NCBI GenBank assembly: GCA_038883475.1
Contig: JAVZMA010000004.1
Span: forward strand, 18,694-82,693
Length of the DNA: 64,000 nucleotides
From: JAVZLH01 sp038883475
GTDB lineage: Archaea; Thermoproteota; Bathyarchaeia; Bathyarchaeales; Bathycorpusculaceae
Direction: 5' to 3'
This document shows positions 52,628 to 62,059 of this stretch, piece after piece (within the stretch, counting starts at the first letter, position 1; each line of letters opens with the position of its first letter). The position numbers and the translations under genes are program-made. The notes under the pieces were generated by a model. That model was not told the DNA's origin and did no database searches. It saw nothing but the letters and a program-made list of their open reading frames with translations.

Positions 52628-54520
52628 TTATTCTTCTTCAAAGTTTTCTGGTGGAATATAATCGCCGAAACGTTCTTTGGCTTTAAGCAGACGCTCACGC
52701 TGTTGATCCAGTATTTCAAAGAGTTCTGCTGGTGTGTCCGCAACTTTTTCTCTGTAAAACTTTTTCACCCGCTCAATTTTAGCCAAGTTTTCGGGAACCC
52801 GTATGGTAAATTGTTTGATGTAATCATCCTTCCTGTATTCCTTACCTAATATTTGTTTGAAGAGTGAACGCAAATCCTCATATTTTGGAATCTGGCCTGT
52901 TGGAGACCTTATTGCTCCAACATCATTATGCACACGCAATTCCATCCATTTCACCCAGACATGCTTGTCCCGCGGAGCGTTCAAGAATTTTCCAGTTTCC
53001 CTATCTCTTAGGAAGTAGTTTACTCCAAAGATAAGCGGCGGCTTTCTAAGTTTCTTTCCAAAGTTTAGGTTGTTGCGGATGTTCTGCCCTAAAGGAATGG
53101 AGATAAAGTCTTGGATGCTCATCATGTTTATTTCCGGTATGCCTTCTTCGCCGACGATGGCAAAGGTTGTTTCAGTCTCTAAAGAAGCCCCGTAACAGAT
53201 AATGCCATGCTCCCAGTTGAAGCTTTGCTGAACTGGCACATATGCTTTAGCATCGCGCCCACCATACATTACGCCGCCTAACTCCACGCCTAAAGGATTA
53301 TCTAGTTCTGGGTCACAGTTTTCCAAGGCTTTTAAGGCTACGGTGTAGCGGGCGTTTTTGTGAGCTGGCGGAATGGGATTGCCATGCTCATCCTTTTTAC
53401 CTTCCCACCAATATCCCGTGTAATTTATTCCGTCCTTTGGAATTTCACAACCCATGCCCAACCAGTAGGGCTTACCATCCTTAACTAAAACATTTGAAAA
53501 AATAACTTCGCCGGGGCTAGTAAGCACTTTGAAGATTACTGGGTCGTCTATGGGGTTTATGTCTTGGATGATACCGAATATGCCGCATTCAACATTCACT
53601 GCGCGGGCAACTGAACTAATATTGCGAATGTAAGCAATGTCATCACCTAATATGGTTTCTCCAGGAAGCATGGCGGTGGAAGTCTTACCGCAAGCACTTG
53701 GAAAAGCGCCAGCAAAGTAGGTTTTGCGGCCATTTGGACCATGTACTCCCATGATCATCATGTGTTCGGCCAGCCACCCTTCTTGGTTTGCTTTGCGTAT
53801 TGCAAGGCGAAAAGCAAGTTTTTTAAAGCCAACGGAATTGCCAGCATACTGGGTGTTGACGCTGTAGATGGTGTCTTCCGAGTAATCGATGTATACACGT
53901 TTTTTATCGTGCTCCACGCTAACCATGTTCTCATTTAACTTTCCTGCTGAATGCAGAACACGCAAAAAGTTCCTGTATGGATCTGCGTGGCGGAAAACTT
54001 CATAACCGGGTCTAAAGAGAAGGGTTTCAGAGTGGGCTACATACCAAGAGTCAGTGCACTGCAAACCAAGAATTGTGAATATGGAGTTAGGGGGTCCTAA
54101 GGAAACGAAGCGAACAATCATTGTGCGACCTTTCATCGCATCTTTAAGCAATCCTTTCACTTCTGCTAAGCCTTCATCCCTATCAATTTGGTTGAGCGCT
54201 TTGCTGAGGTAATCGCCTTTCGGCACCAAATATTTAGTAGCTTCGCGGTCTCTTCCTTGATCGTATGGACCATCAAAGTGGACGGTGTGTCCAGGAATTG
54301 CGAGAGGTTTCTCTTCGCCTGTGGCGATTGCTTGATTTCGAATATATGCAATATCTTCGGGAGAATCGTTGCAGACAAAGATGCTTTCTGGGTTGCAGAG
54401 TTCAGCTGCTTCAGCGATGAACTGGTGAACTTTTTGGTTGGTTATTGCGCATAGTTTTTCATAGTCTATATGACTCATTTTTGACCGTAGCGCTTCAAGG
54501 TATGTGCTTGTTTTCTGCAA
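52628..54520 (-). CDS. pckG: Phosphoenolpyruvate carboxykinase (GTP)
   Basis: The 630-residue enzyme has the GTP-PEPCK P-loop FPSACGKTSTAML and the preceding GVHGPNGRKTYFAG motif, the metal- and PEP-binding DDIAYIR, and a C-terminal NFGKKLRKPPLIFGVNYFLRD region. It interconverts oxaloacetate and PEP with GTP/GDP. The length is typical of GTP-type enzymes rather than ATP-type. It and ApgM link POR-derived carbon to sugar synthesis. The gene for the AsnRS-like enzyme lies 14 bases upstream on the same strand. Confidence 0.95.
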   Translation of the reverse strand: MQKTSTYLEALRSKMSHIDYEKLCAITNQKVHQFIAEAAELCNPESIFVCNDSPEDIAYIRNQAIATGEEKPLAIPGHTVHFDGPYDQGRDREATKYLVPKGDYLSKALNQIDRDEGLAEVKGLLKDAMKGRTMIVRFVSLGPPNSIFTILGLQCTDSWYVAHSETLLFRPGYEVFRHADPYRNFLRVLHSAGKLNENMVSVEHDKKRVYIDYSEDTIYSVNTQYAGNSVGFKKLAFRLAIRKANQEGWLAEHMMIMGVHGPNGRKTYFAGAFPSACGKTSTAMLPGETILGDDIAYIRNISSVARAVNVECGIFGIIQDINPIDDPVIFKVLTSPGEVIFSNVLVKDGKPYWLGMGCEIPKDGINYTGYWWEGKKDEHGNPIPPAHKNARYTVALKALENCDPELDNPLGVELGGVMYGGRDAKAYVPVQQSFNWEHGIICYGASLETETTFAIVGEEGIPEINMMSIQDFISIPLGQNIRNNLNFGKKLRKPPLIFGVNYFLRDRETGKFLNAPRDKHVWVKWMELRVHNDVGAIRSPTGQIPKYEDLRSLFKQILGKEYRKDDYIKQFTIRVPENLAKIERVKKFYREKVADTPAELFEILDQQRERLLKAKERFGDYIPPENFEEE

Positions 54521-54534
54521 TTTTATTTAGCCCC

Positions 54535-55524
54535 TTACAAATCGTAAACTAATCCTGGAATTTTGGGAAATGGTTGAGTTTCCCCTATGTGTTTTGCTCC
54601 TACAATCCAGCTGACGAGCCTCTCCATACCTATTCCTGCACCCGCTGAAGGACAGATTTTTCTCTCCTTTGCTAATGACAACAGCACTTTAAAGTTTTCC
54701 TTTTTAACACCGTCTCGCTCCATTTTCCTAACAATTTTTTGGTAATCCCACTCTCTTCTTGAACCGGACAAAACCTCGCCGTATTTTGGGAGAATCAAAT
54801 CGTAATTGTCCCATTTTCCGCTTTCAAAATCTTCGAAGTCATAGAATTCTCGCGGAATATTTACGACCCACAGCGGGTCTTGAGTTTCAAGTATCACTTT
54901 GGTTTCCCAATCTTTCCCATATCTATACTCAAGTTCCTCTCTGTCGCAAACCTTGAAGGGCGCGCTGGGAACATTTAAACGGTTATATGTTCCAAGGTAA
55001 TTTAACTCGTCGCGAAGGTTTTTCCTTAAACTTTCTAGTAATCCGCAAAATATTTTCTCGACAAACCTTCTTATGTCGCCAGAAGTGGCTTCTCTAACCT
55101 CAAAATCAAGCTGTGTGAATTCGTAAGCGTGAATCCCACTGTTCGCCCTTTCATTCTTCTCTATCCTCACGTTTGGAGATAACGCGAACAATTTTGGGTA
55201 AGCTAAAGAACAAGCAACCATCTTGTGAACTATCATGCTTAAAGTCGTTCTAACAGTCTCACCATAAATCTCCACTTCAATGCGTTTCTCAAGAGATGCG
55301 CCTGGATCTGGCCATAAAGGGTCTGTTGACTTAGAGAATACCACGGGCAAAAGCCATTCAAACCCATTTTTGACGAATTCGCATGTTAAATACTTTAGTG
55401 CGTGCGTCATTACTTTGCTTATACATTTTTTTCTCGTGATTTCTTCCTCTGAAAGTTGTTCTAGTGGTTTTGGCATCTCAATGACCTTGCTCTTAATTAT
55501 TGGCAAACCTTTTTGGGTGGACAT
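54535..55524 (-). CDS. Archaeal asparagine synthetase A (AsnRS-like catalytic core without anticodon domain)
   Basis: The 329-residue protein is the class II synthetase catalytic core alone: a motif 2 region near FALSPNVRIEKNERANSGIHAYEFTQLDFEV and the motif 3 GAGIGMERLVSWIVG. An N-terminal anticodon-binding OB domain is missing. That size and layout match the archaeal AsnRS-derived asparagine synthetase (AS-AR), which makes asparagine from aspartate and ammonia. A degraded AsnRS without that activity cannot be excluded. It is upstream of pckG on the same strand and divergent from lhr. Confidence 0.85.
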   Translation of the reverse strand: MSTQKGLPIIKSKVIEMPKPLEQLSEEEITRKKCISKVMTHALKYLTCEFVKNGFEWLLPVVFSKSTDPLWPDPGASLEKRIEVEIYGETVRTTLSMIVHKMVACSLAYPKLFALSPNVRIEKNERANSGIHAYEFTQLDFEVREATSGDIRRFVEKIFCGLLESLRKNLRDELNYLGTYNRLNVPSAPFKVCDREELEYRYGKDWETKVILETQDPLWVVNIPREFYDFEDFESGKWDNYDLILPKYGEVLSGSRREWDYQKIVRKMERDGVKKENFKVLLSLAKERKICPSAGAGIGMERLVSWIVGAKHIGETQPFPKIPGLVYDL

Positions 55525-55775
55525 CGTTATTCACGCTTATTTTGCCAGACTAGAATAGCAATCTTGGTTATAAATTTTTTATAATAATTTTTAAAATTTT
55601 TCCAAATAAAACTTTTAATTTATATCATAAAATGTAATAATTACAATTATTCAAAAACATGCTCAGTTACGCTTATTAATGAAGAAAGTTTATGCATACT
55701 TTTCCAAAGAATTTCCAAAACGCTTTTACATGTGGTTTTGTGCTTATTCTCTTGACATCTGAGGTTTAGCCGAGC
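55525..55775. promoter_or_regulatory. A/T-rich divergent promoter region (asparagine synthetase / lhr)
   Basis: Between the two divergent starts the sequence is strongly A/T rich, with TTTATAACC-like TATA matches on the minus strand near 55570 and TTTATG/TTTTA motifs on the plus strand. Individual sites are not resolved. Confidence 0.4.
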
Positions 55776-58652
55776 TTGGAAAACCCTCCTAAAAATGCTT
55801 TTGACCTTCTTGTTAAGCCTGTCCGGAGGCTTGTTGAGAAGAGGGGATTCTCTAAACCAACAGAACCACAGGAGAAAACTATACCTAAAATTCTTGAAGG
55901 AAAAAACGTTCTCCTTATTTCGCCAACAGCCACGGGCAAAACCGAAGCAGCATTTCTTCCAGTTTTAAGCATGCTCCTTCAAGAGCCTCAGGTTCCAGGC
56001 ATAAAGGTTTTGTATATCACGCCTCTGCGGGCTTTAAACCGTGACATGCTTGAGAGGCTTGAGTGGTGGTGCAATAATTTAGACGTGAAGCTAGCGGTTA
56101 GACATGGCGACACCGAAACCAAAGAGCGGACGAGACAAGCTAGAAGCCCGCCGGACATTTTGATTACTACGCCGGAAACACTGCAAGCAATATTATCTGG
56201 GTGGATAATGCGCCAGCACCTTCAAAGCGTCAAGTGGGTCATAATAGATGAAGTACATGAGATGGCTGACAGCAAACGTGGAAGTCAGCTTGCCCTAGCT
56301 TTGGAAAGGCTTAGGGCTATGATTGGACGGGACTTCCAAGTAATAGGGTTATCGGCAACAATTGGTAGCCCAGAGAAAGTGGCTCAGTTCCTCGTCGGAA
56401 ACAACCGCGGCGTAGAAATTGTCCACGTTCCAGTTGCCCGAACGATGAAGTTAAAAATTGTTTTCCCAAAACCTGAAGATGAAGATTTTGGGCTGGCTGA
56501 ACAACTTTACACGCATCCCGAAGTTGCAGCAAGACTGCGGATAATACGTGATTACATCAGTAAGCACAAGTCTGTGCTTTTATTCACCAACACACGAGCC
56601 GTATCAGAAGTTTTAGCAAGCAGATTCAAGGTTTGGGATATAGACTTTCCAGTCTCCATCCATCATGGTTCCCTTGCAAAACCCTCACGCATTGCAGCAG
56701 AAAGAGGATTAAAAAACGGGGAATTGAAGGGGCTTGTTTGCACCAGCAGCCTCGAGTTAGGCATAGATGTTGGCAGAATAGACCTTGTAATTCAATATAT
56801 GAGCCCCCGCCAAGTTACAAGGCTCATTCAGCGTGTGGGCAGAAGCGGTCACAGAATTGGGCTTATAGCCGAGGGAATAATTGTCACAATGGATTCTGAC
56901 GACACGCTTGAAGCCTTAGCCATAGCCAGAAAAGCCCTCAAAGAGGATTTGGAACCTGTTGAAATCCCGCCTAAGCCCTACGATGTGTTAGCACATCAAA
57001 TAGCTGGGTTACTACTCAAGAATAAGAGACTTGAATTTGGAGAAATTTTGGAAATGTTCAGAAACGCCTACCCCTACCAAGATTTAAAGATGGAAGACGT
57101 GGAGAAAATTTTAAGGTATATGCACCAACGCTTTCCACGTTTAGCATGGGTCTCCTTCGAAGACAAAATAGTTCTGAAGCCCCGCCGAACAAAAGCTCTC
57201 TTTGAATACTATTTTGGCAACTTGTCCATGATACCTGAAGAAAAACAGTTCCTCGTTGTGGATGAATCTACAGACTCGGCAATAGGAGTTTTAGACGAAG
57301 CCTTCATGGCTGAATACGGAAAGCCGGGAATAAAATTCATCATAAGAGGAAGCCCATGGCGCATCTTACATGTCTCCGAAGAAAAAGTCTTTGTTAAGCC
57401 AGACAAAGATCCTACAGGGGCTATACCAAGCTGGATTGGCGAGGAAATTCCAGTTCCGTTTGAAATTGCCCAAGAAGTTGGTTCAATTAGAGGGTTTGTT
57501 GAGGAACAGATGAAGAAGGGGGTTCCGCCAGAAGAAATTGCGGCTAAACTTTGTGAACGATACCCATCTGATAAGGGAACGATTTTGCGGGCGCTGGCTG
57601 AGACAGTAGAGCAGGTCAACATCGGGTTGCCTGTTCCCACAGATAATCGAATATTAGTCGAAGACTGGGAAGAGTTCGTCATAATCCACGCCAACTTCGG
57701 TTCCCTTACGAACAGAGCCTTAGCCCAGCTTTTGGGGCAGTTGCTTTCTGAAAAAATTGGTTACGGCATCGTGGTTCAACACGACCCATACCGCATTTTC
57801 GTGCAAACCATGGGCGCCGCCACCGCCAGCCAAATTGTCGAGCTATTCAATGAAATGCGAATCATGTCCGATAAAACCGTGAGAGAAGCTTTAACGAGGG
57901 CAACCGTGAAAACAGGGCTTTTTAAAAGACGAATGATTCATGTTGCAAGGCGTTTTGGAGCCCTGCAAAAATGGGCTGACTTCAGCAACGTAAGCCTCCA
58001 GAAGCTGATTAAAAGTTTCGAGGGCACGCCAATTCACGAAGAAGCATTAAAAGAAGTTTTTACAAAAGACTTGGACTTGGAAAAACTTATTCATGTTCTC
58101 GGAAAAATTCGTGAAGGCACAATTGAAGTACAGAAAATTGAGACTGGCGGAAACGCGACACCCGTGGCGAGGGTTGGCATTGAACGGGTAAGCATGAAAA
58201 CTGATTTGATTCCACCAGAAAGAATGCGCGCTGTGCTCATAGAATCCGCAAGGGCAAGGTTGCTGAATGAAACATGCAATTTCATATGCACAAACTGTTG
58301 GGAGTACATGGAAATGATGCGCGTTAAAGATTTGCCGGAAAAACCAAAATGCCCCAAATGCGGCTCTCCATCCATAGGACTTCTAAAAGTTGAGGAGGAA
58401 AAAGTTCTTCCACTTATTGAAAAGAAAGGCGAAAAGCTTACTAAAAATGAGGAAAAACTCTTCAAACAAGCCCGACAAACAGCACAATTAATAGCCAAAT
58501 ATGGAAAAAGCGCTGCTGTCGCCCTATGTGCAAGAAAAGTGCAACCACCAGACGTCGCCAGCGTCCTAGAAGAGGAGCATAAACTCAACGACAAGTTTTA
58601 TGAACTGGTGATTGACGCTGAACGAAAAGCCCTAAGCAAAAGATTCTGGTAA
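55776..58652 (+). CDS. lhr: Lhr-family ATP-dependent helicase
   Basis: The 958-residue protein is a superfamily 2 helicase. Walker A is SPTATGKT at 50-57, motif II is IIDEVHE near 162, motif III is SATIG, and motif VI is QRVGRSGHRIG near residue 357. It is followed by the winged-helix and Lhr beta-barrel regions and a C-terminal zinc finger (CNFICTNC, then CPKCGSPS) near residue 835-870. Lhr unwinds DNA or RNA-DNA hybrids in repair. The start is TTG 55776. It is somewhat longer than the core of bacterial Lhr because of the zinc finger tail. The Cys-rich gene that follows is 110 bases downstream. Confidence 0.92.
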   Translation: MENPPKNAFDLLVKPVRRLVEKRGFSKPTEPQEKTIPKILEGKNVLLISPTATGKTEAAFLPVLSMLLQEPQVPGIKVLYITPLRALNRDMLERLEWWCNNLDVKLAVRHGDTETKERTRQARSPPDILITTPETLQAILSGWIMRQHLQSVKWVIIDEVHEMADSKRGSQLALALERLRAMIGRDFQVIGLSATIGSPEKVAQFLVGNNRGVEIVHVPVARTMKLKIVFPKPEDEDFGLAEQLYTHPEVAARLRIIRDYISKHKSVLLFTNTRAVSEVLASRFKVWDIDFPVSIHHGSLAKPSRIAAERGLKNGELKGLVCTSSLELGIDVGRIDLVIQYMSPRQVTRLIQRVGRSGHRIGLIAEGIIVTMDSDDTLEALAIARKALKEDLEPVEIPPKPYDVLAHQIAGLLLKNKRLEFGEILEMFRNAYPYQDLKMEDVEKILRYMHQRFPRLAWVSFEDKIVLKPRRTKALFEYYFGNLSMIPEEKQFLVVDESTDSAIGVLDEAFMAEYGKPGIKFIIRGSPWRILHVSEEKVFVKPDKDPTGAIPSWIGEEIPVPFEIAQEVGSIRGFVEEQMKKGVPPEEIAAKLCERYPSDKGTILRALAETVEQVNIGLPVPTDNRILVEDWEEFVIIHANFGSLTNRALAQLLGQLLSEKIGYGIVVQHDPYRIFVQTMGAATASQIVELFNEMRIMSDKTVREALTRATVKTGLFKRRMIHVARRFGALQKWADFSNVSLQKLIKSFEGTPIHEEALKEVFTKDLDLEKLIHVLGKIREGTIEVQKIETGGNATPVARVGIERVSMKTDLIPPERMRAVLIESARARLLNETCNFICTNCWEYMEMMRVKDLPEKPKCPKCGSPSIGLLKVEEEKVLPLIEKKGEKLTKNEEKLFKQARQTAQLIAKYGKSAAVALCARKVQPPDVASVLEEEHKLNDKFYELVIDAERKALSKRFW

Positions 58653-58763
58653 ATCTGTCATGGCACAAGATTAGTTGGGGCTAAACGCCACTCACAACAA
58701 CTTTTAAATGAGCGGGCGTCTTATTGTGCGTGAGCAACCAACCTCTAAAAGGGAGACTGAAAA

Positions 58764-59090
58764 TTGGAAATAAGCAGGAAAAAACTTCGAGAAGAAGTTC
58801 TTGAAAGAATAAAATACGTCAAAACATGCGTTTTAGCCAGAGAATTATGCCTATTGGTTCGAACAAACAGAGCCGTGCTTGAACCAAAAGACGTGCAAGA
58901 AATATGCCTCTACATATCAGGCCTTTGTAAAGAAGAAGGATGCACGGAACCCAGCGAACTCTGTCGAAAGGCAGCGGAAGCCGTTGGCTCTGGAGATGAG
59001 GGAAAGTACCTTGACTTGTGCGCTCAAAGCTGCATGAAATGTGGAGAAGCCAGAAGACCGACGCCGAAGAAGGCCACATATGTCGCATAA
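58764..59090 (+). CDS. Cys-rich helical protein of unknown function
   Basis: The 108-residue protein holds nine cysteines: 22, 29, 48, 55, 60, 67, 86, 90 and 93. Three pairs are spaced exactly 7 apart, which would line the cysteines on one face of helices, and the last three form a C-x3-C-x2-C group. This suggests a metal-binding helical bundle, somewhat like copper-storage or DUF326-type proteins, but the spacing differs and no family is assigned. The N-terminal 20 residues are basic and helical. The start follows AGGGAGACTGAAA. It lies alone downstream of lhr. Confidence 0.6.
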   Translation: MEISRKKLREEVLERIKYVKTCVLARELCLLVRTNRAVLEPKDVQEICLYISGLCKEEGCTEPSELCRKAAEAVGSGDEGKYLDLCAQSCMKCGEARRPTPKKATYVA

Positions 59091-59170
59091 AACATTAGAA
59101 AAATCTTTTAAAACAGGTAAGGCATCTGGTTAAATTGTAAGAGACAAAGCCATGTTGGGAGGACTCTAAC

Positions 59171-59647
59171 CTGTACATTGCACCTTATGTTCCAAGCCCA
59201 CCGCAAGTTATTCGGCAAATGCTTATTTTAGCCCAATTAAAACCAGGAGAAGTCTTCTTTGATTTAGGCGCTGGAGACGGAAGGGCAGTTATAATGGCTG
59301 CGAAAGACTTCGGCGCTAGGGCTGTCGGTGTCGAGTTGCGGGAAGACCTTGTGAAAAAGGCATTGAGTTCCGTTTACGAACAAGGATTGCAGGACAGAGT
59401 CACAATAGTGAATGGCGACATGTTCGGCGTGGACTTGTCCTCCGCTGATGTGGTTTTTCTATATTTGACAACAAGCGCCAACGAAAAAGTTAAGCCTAAA
59501 CTTGAGGCTGAACTTAAGCGCGGAGTCCGCGTGGTTTCTCACGATTACGAGATTGTAGGGTGGAAACCCGTTAAAGTTGAGAATTTCTGTGAAAACCCGA
59601 CTTTGGGCTACCCGTCGCATACAATTTATCTTTACAAAAAAACCTAG
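59171..59647 (+). CDS. SAM-dependent methyltransferase with a probable CTG start
   Basis: The class I methyltransferase motif is FFDLGAGDGRAVI. The family segment before it continues upstream of the first ATG (59219) as YIAPYVPSPPQVIRQ, matching the usual YVPTP lead of these archaeal methyltransferases. No ATG, GTG or TTG exists in that 16-codon lead. CTG at 59171 lies 8 bases after GGGAGG (59157-59162), an ideal spacing. The product has about 158 residues. Distant relatives include Dot1-like and small protein methyltransferases; the target is unknown. Confidence 0.75.
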   Translation: MYIAPYVPSPPQVIRQMLILAQLKPGEVFFDLGAGDGRAVIMAAKDFGARAVGVELREDLVKKALSSVYEQGLQDRVTIVNGDMFGVDLSSADVVFLYLTTSANEKVKPKLEAELKRGVRVVSHDYEIVGWKPVKVENFCENPTLGYPSHTIYLYKKT

Positions 59648-59737
59648 GCGTTCTTATTCACAAAACATGCTTTCAACAATAAATTTTTAAGACAAGACAT
59701 TTTCTGAAAATTTTAGAGCTAAAGAGCTGGACGGAAA

Positions 59738-60268
59738 ATGCTGTTTGTTCCTTGGCAACAAATTGCAGACTGGCGATGCAACGCCTGCGGCTTATGTTGC
59801 AGAGCCTACAGCGTCGTTCTAAACTTTCAAGAGTGGCTCAACATAATCAAAAATTACGGTGTTGAAACAACAGTTTCTGGTTTGAACAAACTGTATATAA
59901 AAAGGAAAAGCGACGGCTCATGCTCATTTCTTTATAAACTTTCCAACACCTACCTCTGCGGTTTGCAACACATGAAACCTACAGCATGCAAACTCTGGCC
60001 TTTCAAAGTTCTCAACAAACCAGAATATGGATACGCGAAAGAGGCTACATACGATTACAGCGGAAATAGGCTTTTTGTTTACGCGGATTCCACATGCAGC
60101 GGACTTAGATATGGCCGGCCGACATGGGAGTTCGCGACGTACACTGTGAAGGAGTTTATAGAAATTGCTCTTGGAATCCGCAGTCAACAATTAAAGTCAA
60201 CAGCAGATTTGGGTATGTTTCAACCGTATGTTCAGCCAAGACGGTTTAGCTTTTACTACAGGGTTTGA
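59738..60268 (+). CDS. YkgJ-family zinc/iron-cluster-like cysteine protein
   Basis: The 176-residue protein has the UPF0153/YkgJ signature WRCNACGLCCRAYSV near residue 18 and later CSFLYK, LCGLQHMKPTACKLWPF contexts, giving the expected set of clustered cysteines. The family is suspected to bind an iron-sulfur cluster or zinc, but its role is not known. Its end overlaps the DNA ligase stop by 13 bases in tail-to-tail orientation. Confidence 0.82.
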   Translation: MLFVPWQQIADWRCNACGLCCRAYSVVLNFQEWLNIIKNYGVETTVSGLNKLYIKRKSDGSCSFLYKLSNTYLCGLQHMKPTACKLWPFKVLNKPEYGYAKEATYDYSGNRLFVYADSTCSGLRYGRPTWEFATYTVKEFIEIALGIRSQQLKSTADLGMFQPYVQPRRFSFYYRV

Positions 60269-62052
60269 GTAGGATACCTCTCGTATTGTAGTTCGTAAAG
60301 TTTCTTCAATTTTTCCATATTGTCTATTTCATTAACTGTTTTGTCTGTTCTGAACCTGACTATTTTTGGCACTCTTAAGGCGAAGCCGCTTGTGTACTCG
60401 TCTGTCTCCTGAATCTCTTGATATGTCACTTCCACAACAACCGTGGGTTTTATGAAAACACCTTCGTCGTCCTCGCTTGTCTTCGTTTTCTCAATAACCG
60501 TCGCCAACGCATCCATCGTTTCCTCGGGCAAGTTTGAAACTTTTCCAATTGTGTAAAGTCTCTTTTCCGTTGGGTCGCGGACGGCAAGCAGATAAGAGGA
60601 GTATAAGCCTGCTCTTTTGCCCTTTCCGTATAAGGCCTTAACTATTGTGCAGTCTATTGTGTCGCGTTCAGGCTTAAGTTTAAGCCACGTGTACGTGCGT
60701 TGCCCAATTTCGTATGGCGAGTTAAGGTTTTTCACAACTACTCCTTCAAATCTCTTTTTTAGGGCTTCATCATAAAAACGCATTAGCTCGACCTCATCCT
60801 TGCAGTCCACACCTTCCACAATGTATTCTTGAGGAACAACTTCCAAGAGGTATCTTCGCCTTTCTGAAAGCGGCAAGTTAACCAGTTCTTGCCCGTTTAG
60901 GAAGAGGATGTCAAACGCCTTAACCGTCACCTTCACCTTCTCTCTTCTTTCCTCCAACTCTTCTGGCGTGAGTTCTCTTGGAACAGTCCGCTCAAGCAGT
61001 TTCTGGAAAGGCAATGGATTTCCAGAATCGTCTATGGCTATTACTTCGCTGTCAACTATACAACTGTGAGCCCCAAGCTTTTGGGCGATTTCCACAACTT
61101 CTGGAAGCGTCTGAGACTTTTCCACGCCCCTTCTTGAAAAAAGCCATATCTGCGTACCCCACTTGTGAATTTGGAGCCTACTCCCGTCAAGCTTGTACTC
61201 GGCTCTTACGGGGTAAACAACCTCATCGGGTTCATAAAGATGGGCGAGTTGGGGCTTAATAAACTGCCCAGGGCGCATTTTCACTTCGGCAAGTTTGGGT
61301 ATCCCGCCAGAGGCAAGGGTTATTCCTTCTGTTAAGCCAAGGATTGCGCAAGCGTTTTCGATGAGTTCAGGCGGCACCTCGTAGGCTCTGGCAGCCGCCC
61401 TCACAACAGTATTGGCGTAATAGCCAAGTTTTAAATCTCCTAGCAGAAGCCTAACAACATATTTTGCTTCTGTTGGCGCACTTGCCCGCAGTAGGCTTGA
61501 AACGTGAAGCTCCCTCTCTCTTATTGTCTCCAGTTTGGGCAGAAGCCTAACAGACTCGTAAACTTCTTTCACTGTTAATTCTGGAGTTTTTGGCTTTTTG
61601 AGAAGGTAAACGACTTCGCCGTGTTCTCCATAGTCTATCAGCAGCCTTCTAACCTCGCTTCTCGGCGCGCCTGTTGCGAGGCTTATACTTCTTTCTATTA
61701 GAGCAGGACCAATTTTCAGGTTTTCTTCTGTTAGTGTTCCCAAGGCGAAACGAACTTTGACTTCCAGTGGGAGTTTTGGGTTTTGGAAGAATTTGGTTAG
61801 TTCTGTTTCCTTTCCCTTTTTTCCACGCATAACAGCTAAACGCTCGTAGATTTCAGCTATTTCTGAAAAGGGCATGCCAACTCTCGGCTCTATTCCCTCA
61901 ATGTAAAGCCGTATTAGATGGTAGGGCACGCCCATCTTCCACTCTATCTGTTCTGGCGTGAATCCAGTCTCAATTAGGTGAAGCACTGCCCTTTGAGGAG
62001 ACCCGTACGTCTCCACAAGTTCCTTGAACGACGGCGGCTTAATTATTGACAT
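60256..62052 (-). CDS. lig: ATP-dependent DNA ligase
   Basis: The 598-residue protein has the N-terminal DNA-binding domain to about residue 240 and the nucleotidyltransferase core with AMP-accepting Lys287 in EYKLDGSR. Motif III-like DSEVIA and motif V LKLKPE with the later OB fold follow. It joins DNA nicks in replication and repair. It is directly downstream of the KaiC-like ATPase gene (7 bases) on the same strand. The length and motifs match archaeal type I ligases. Confidence 0.95.
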   Translation of the reverse strand: MSIIKPPSFKELVETYGSPQRAVLHLIETGFTPEQIEWKMGVPYHLIRLYIEGIEPRVGMPFSEIAEIYERLAVMRGKKGKETELTKFFQNPKLPLEVKVRFALGTLTEENLKIGPALIERSISLATGAPRSEVRRLLIDYGEHGEVVYLLKKPKTPELTVKEVYESVRLLPKLETIRERELHVSSLLRASAPTEAKYVVRLLLGDLKLGYYANTVVRAAARAYEVPPELIENACAILGLTEGITLASGGIPKLAEVKMRPGQFIKPQLAHLYEPDEVVYPVRAEYKLDGSRLQIHKWGTQIWLFSRRGVEKSQTLPEVVEIAQKLGAHSCIVDSEVIAIDDSGNPLPFQKLLERTVPRELTPEELEERREKVKVTVKAFDILFLNGQELVNLPLSERRRYLLEVVPQEYIVEGVDCKDEVELMRFYDEALKKRFEGVVVKNLNSPYEIGQRTYTWLKLKPERDTIDCTIVKALYGKGKRAGLYSSYLLAVRDPTEKRLYTIGKVSNLPEETMDALATVIEKTKTSEDDEGVFIKPTVVVEVTYQEIQETDEYTSGFALRVPKIVRFRTDKTVNEIDNMEKLKKLYELQYERYPTQTL

Positions 62053-62059
62053 TTCTCGT

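Noticed and set aside
57209..57694. 161-aa minus-strand frame inside lhr
   Set aside because: It lies fully within a conserved helicase gene and has low-complexity Ser/Thr content typical of an antisense shadow.
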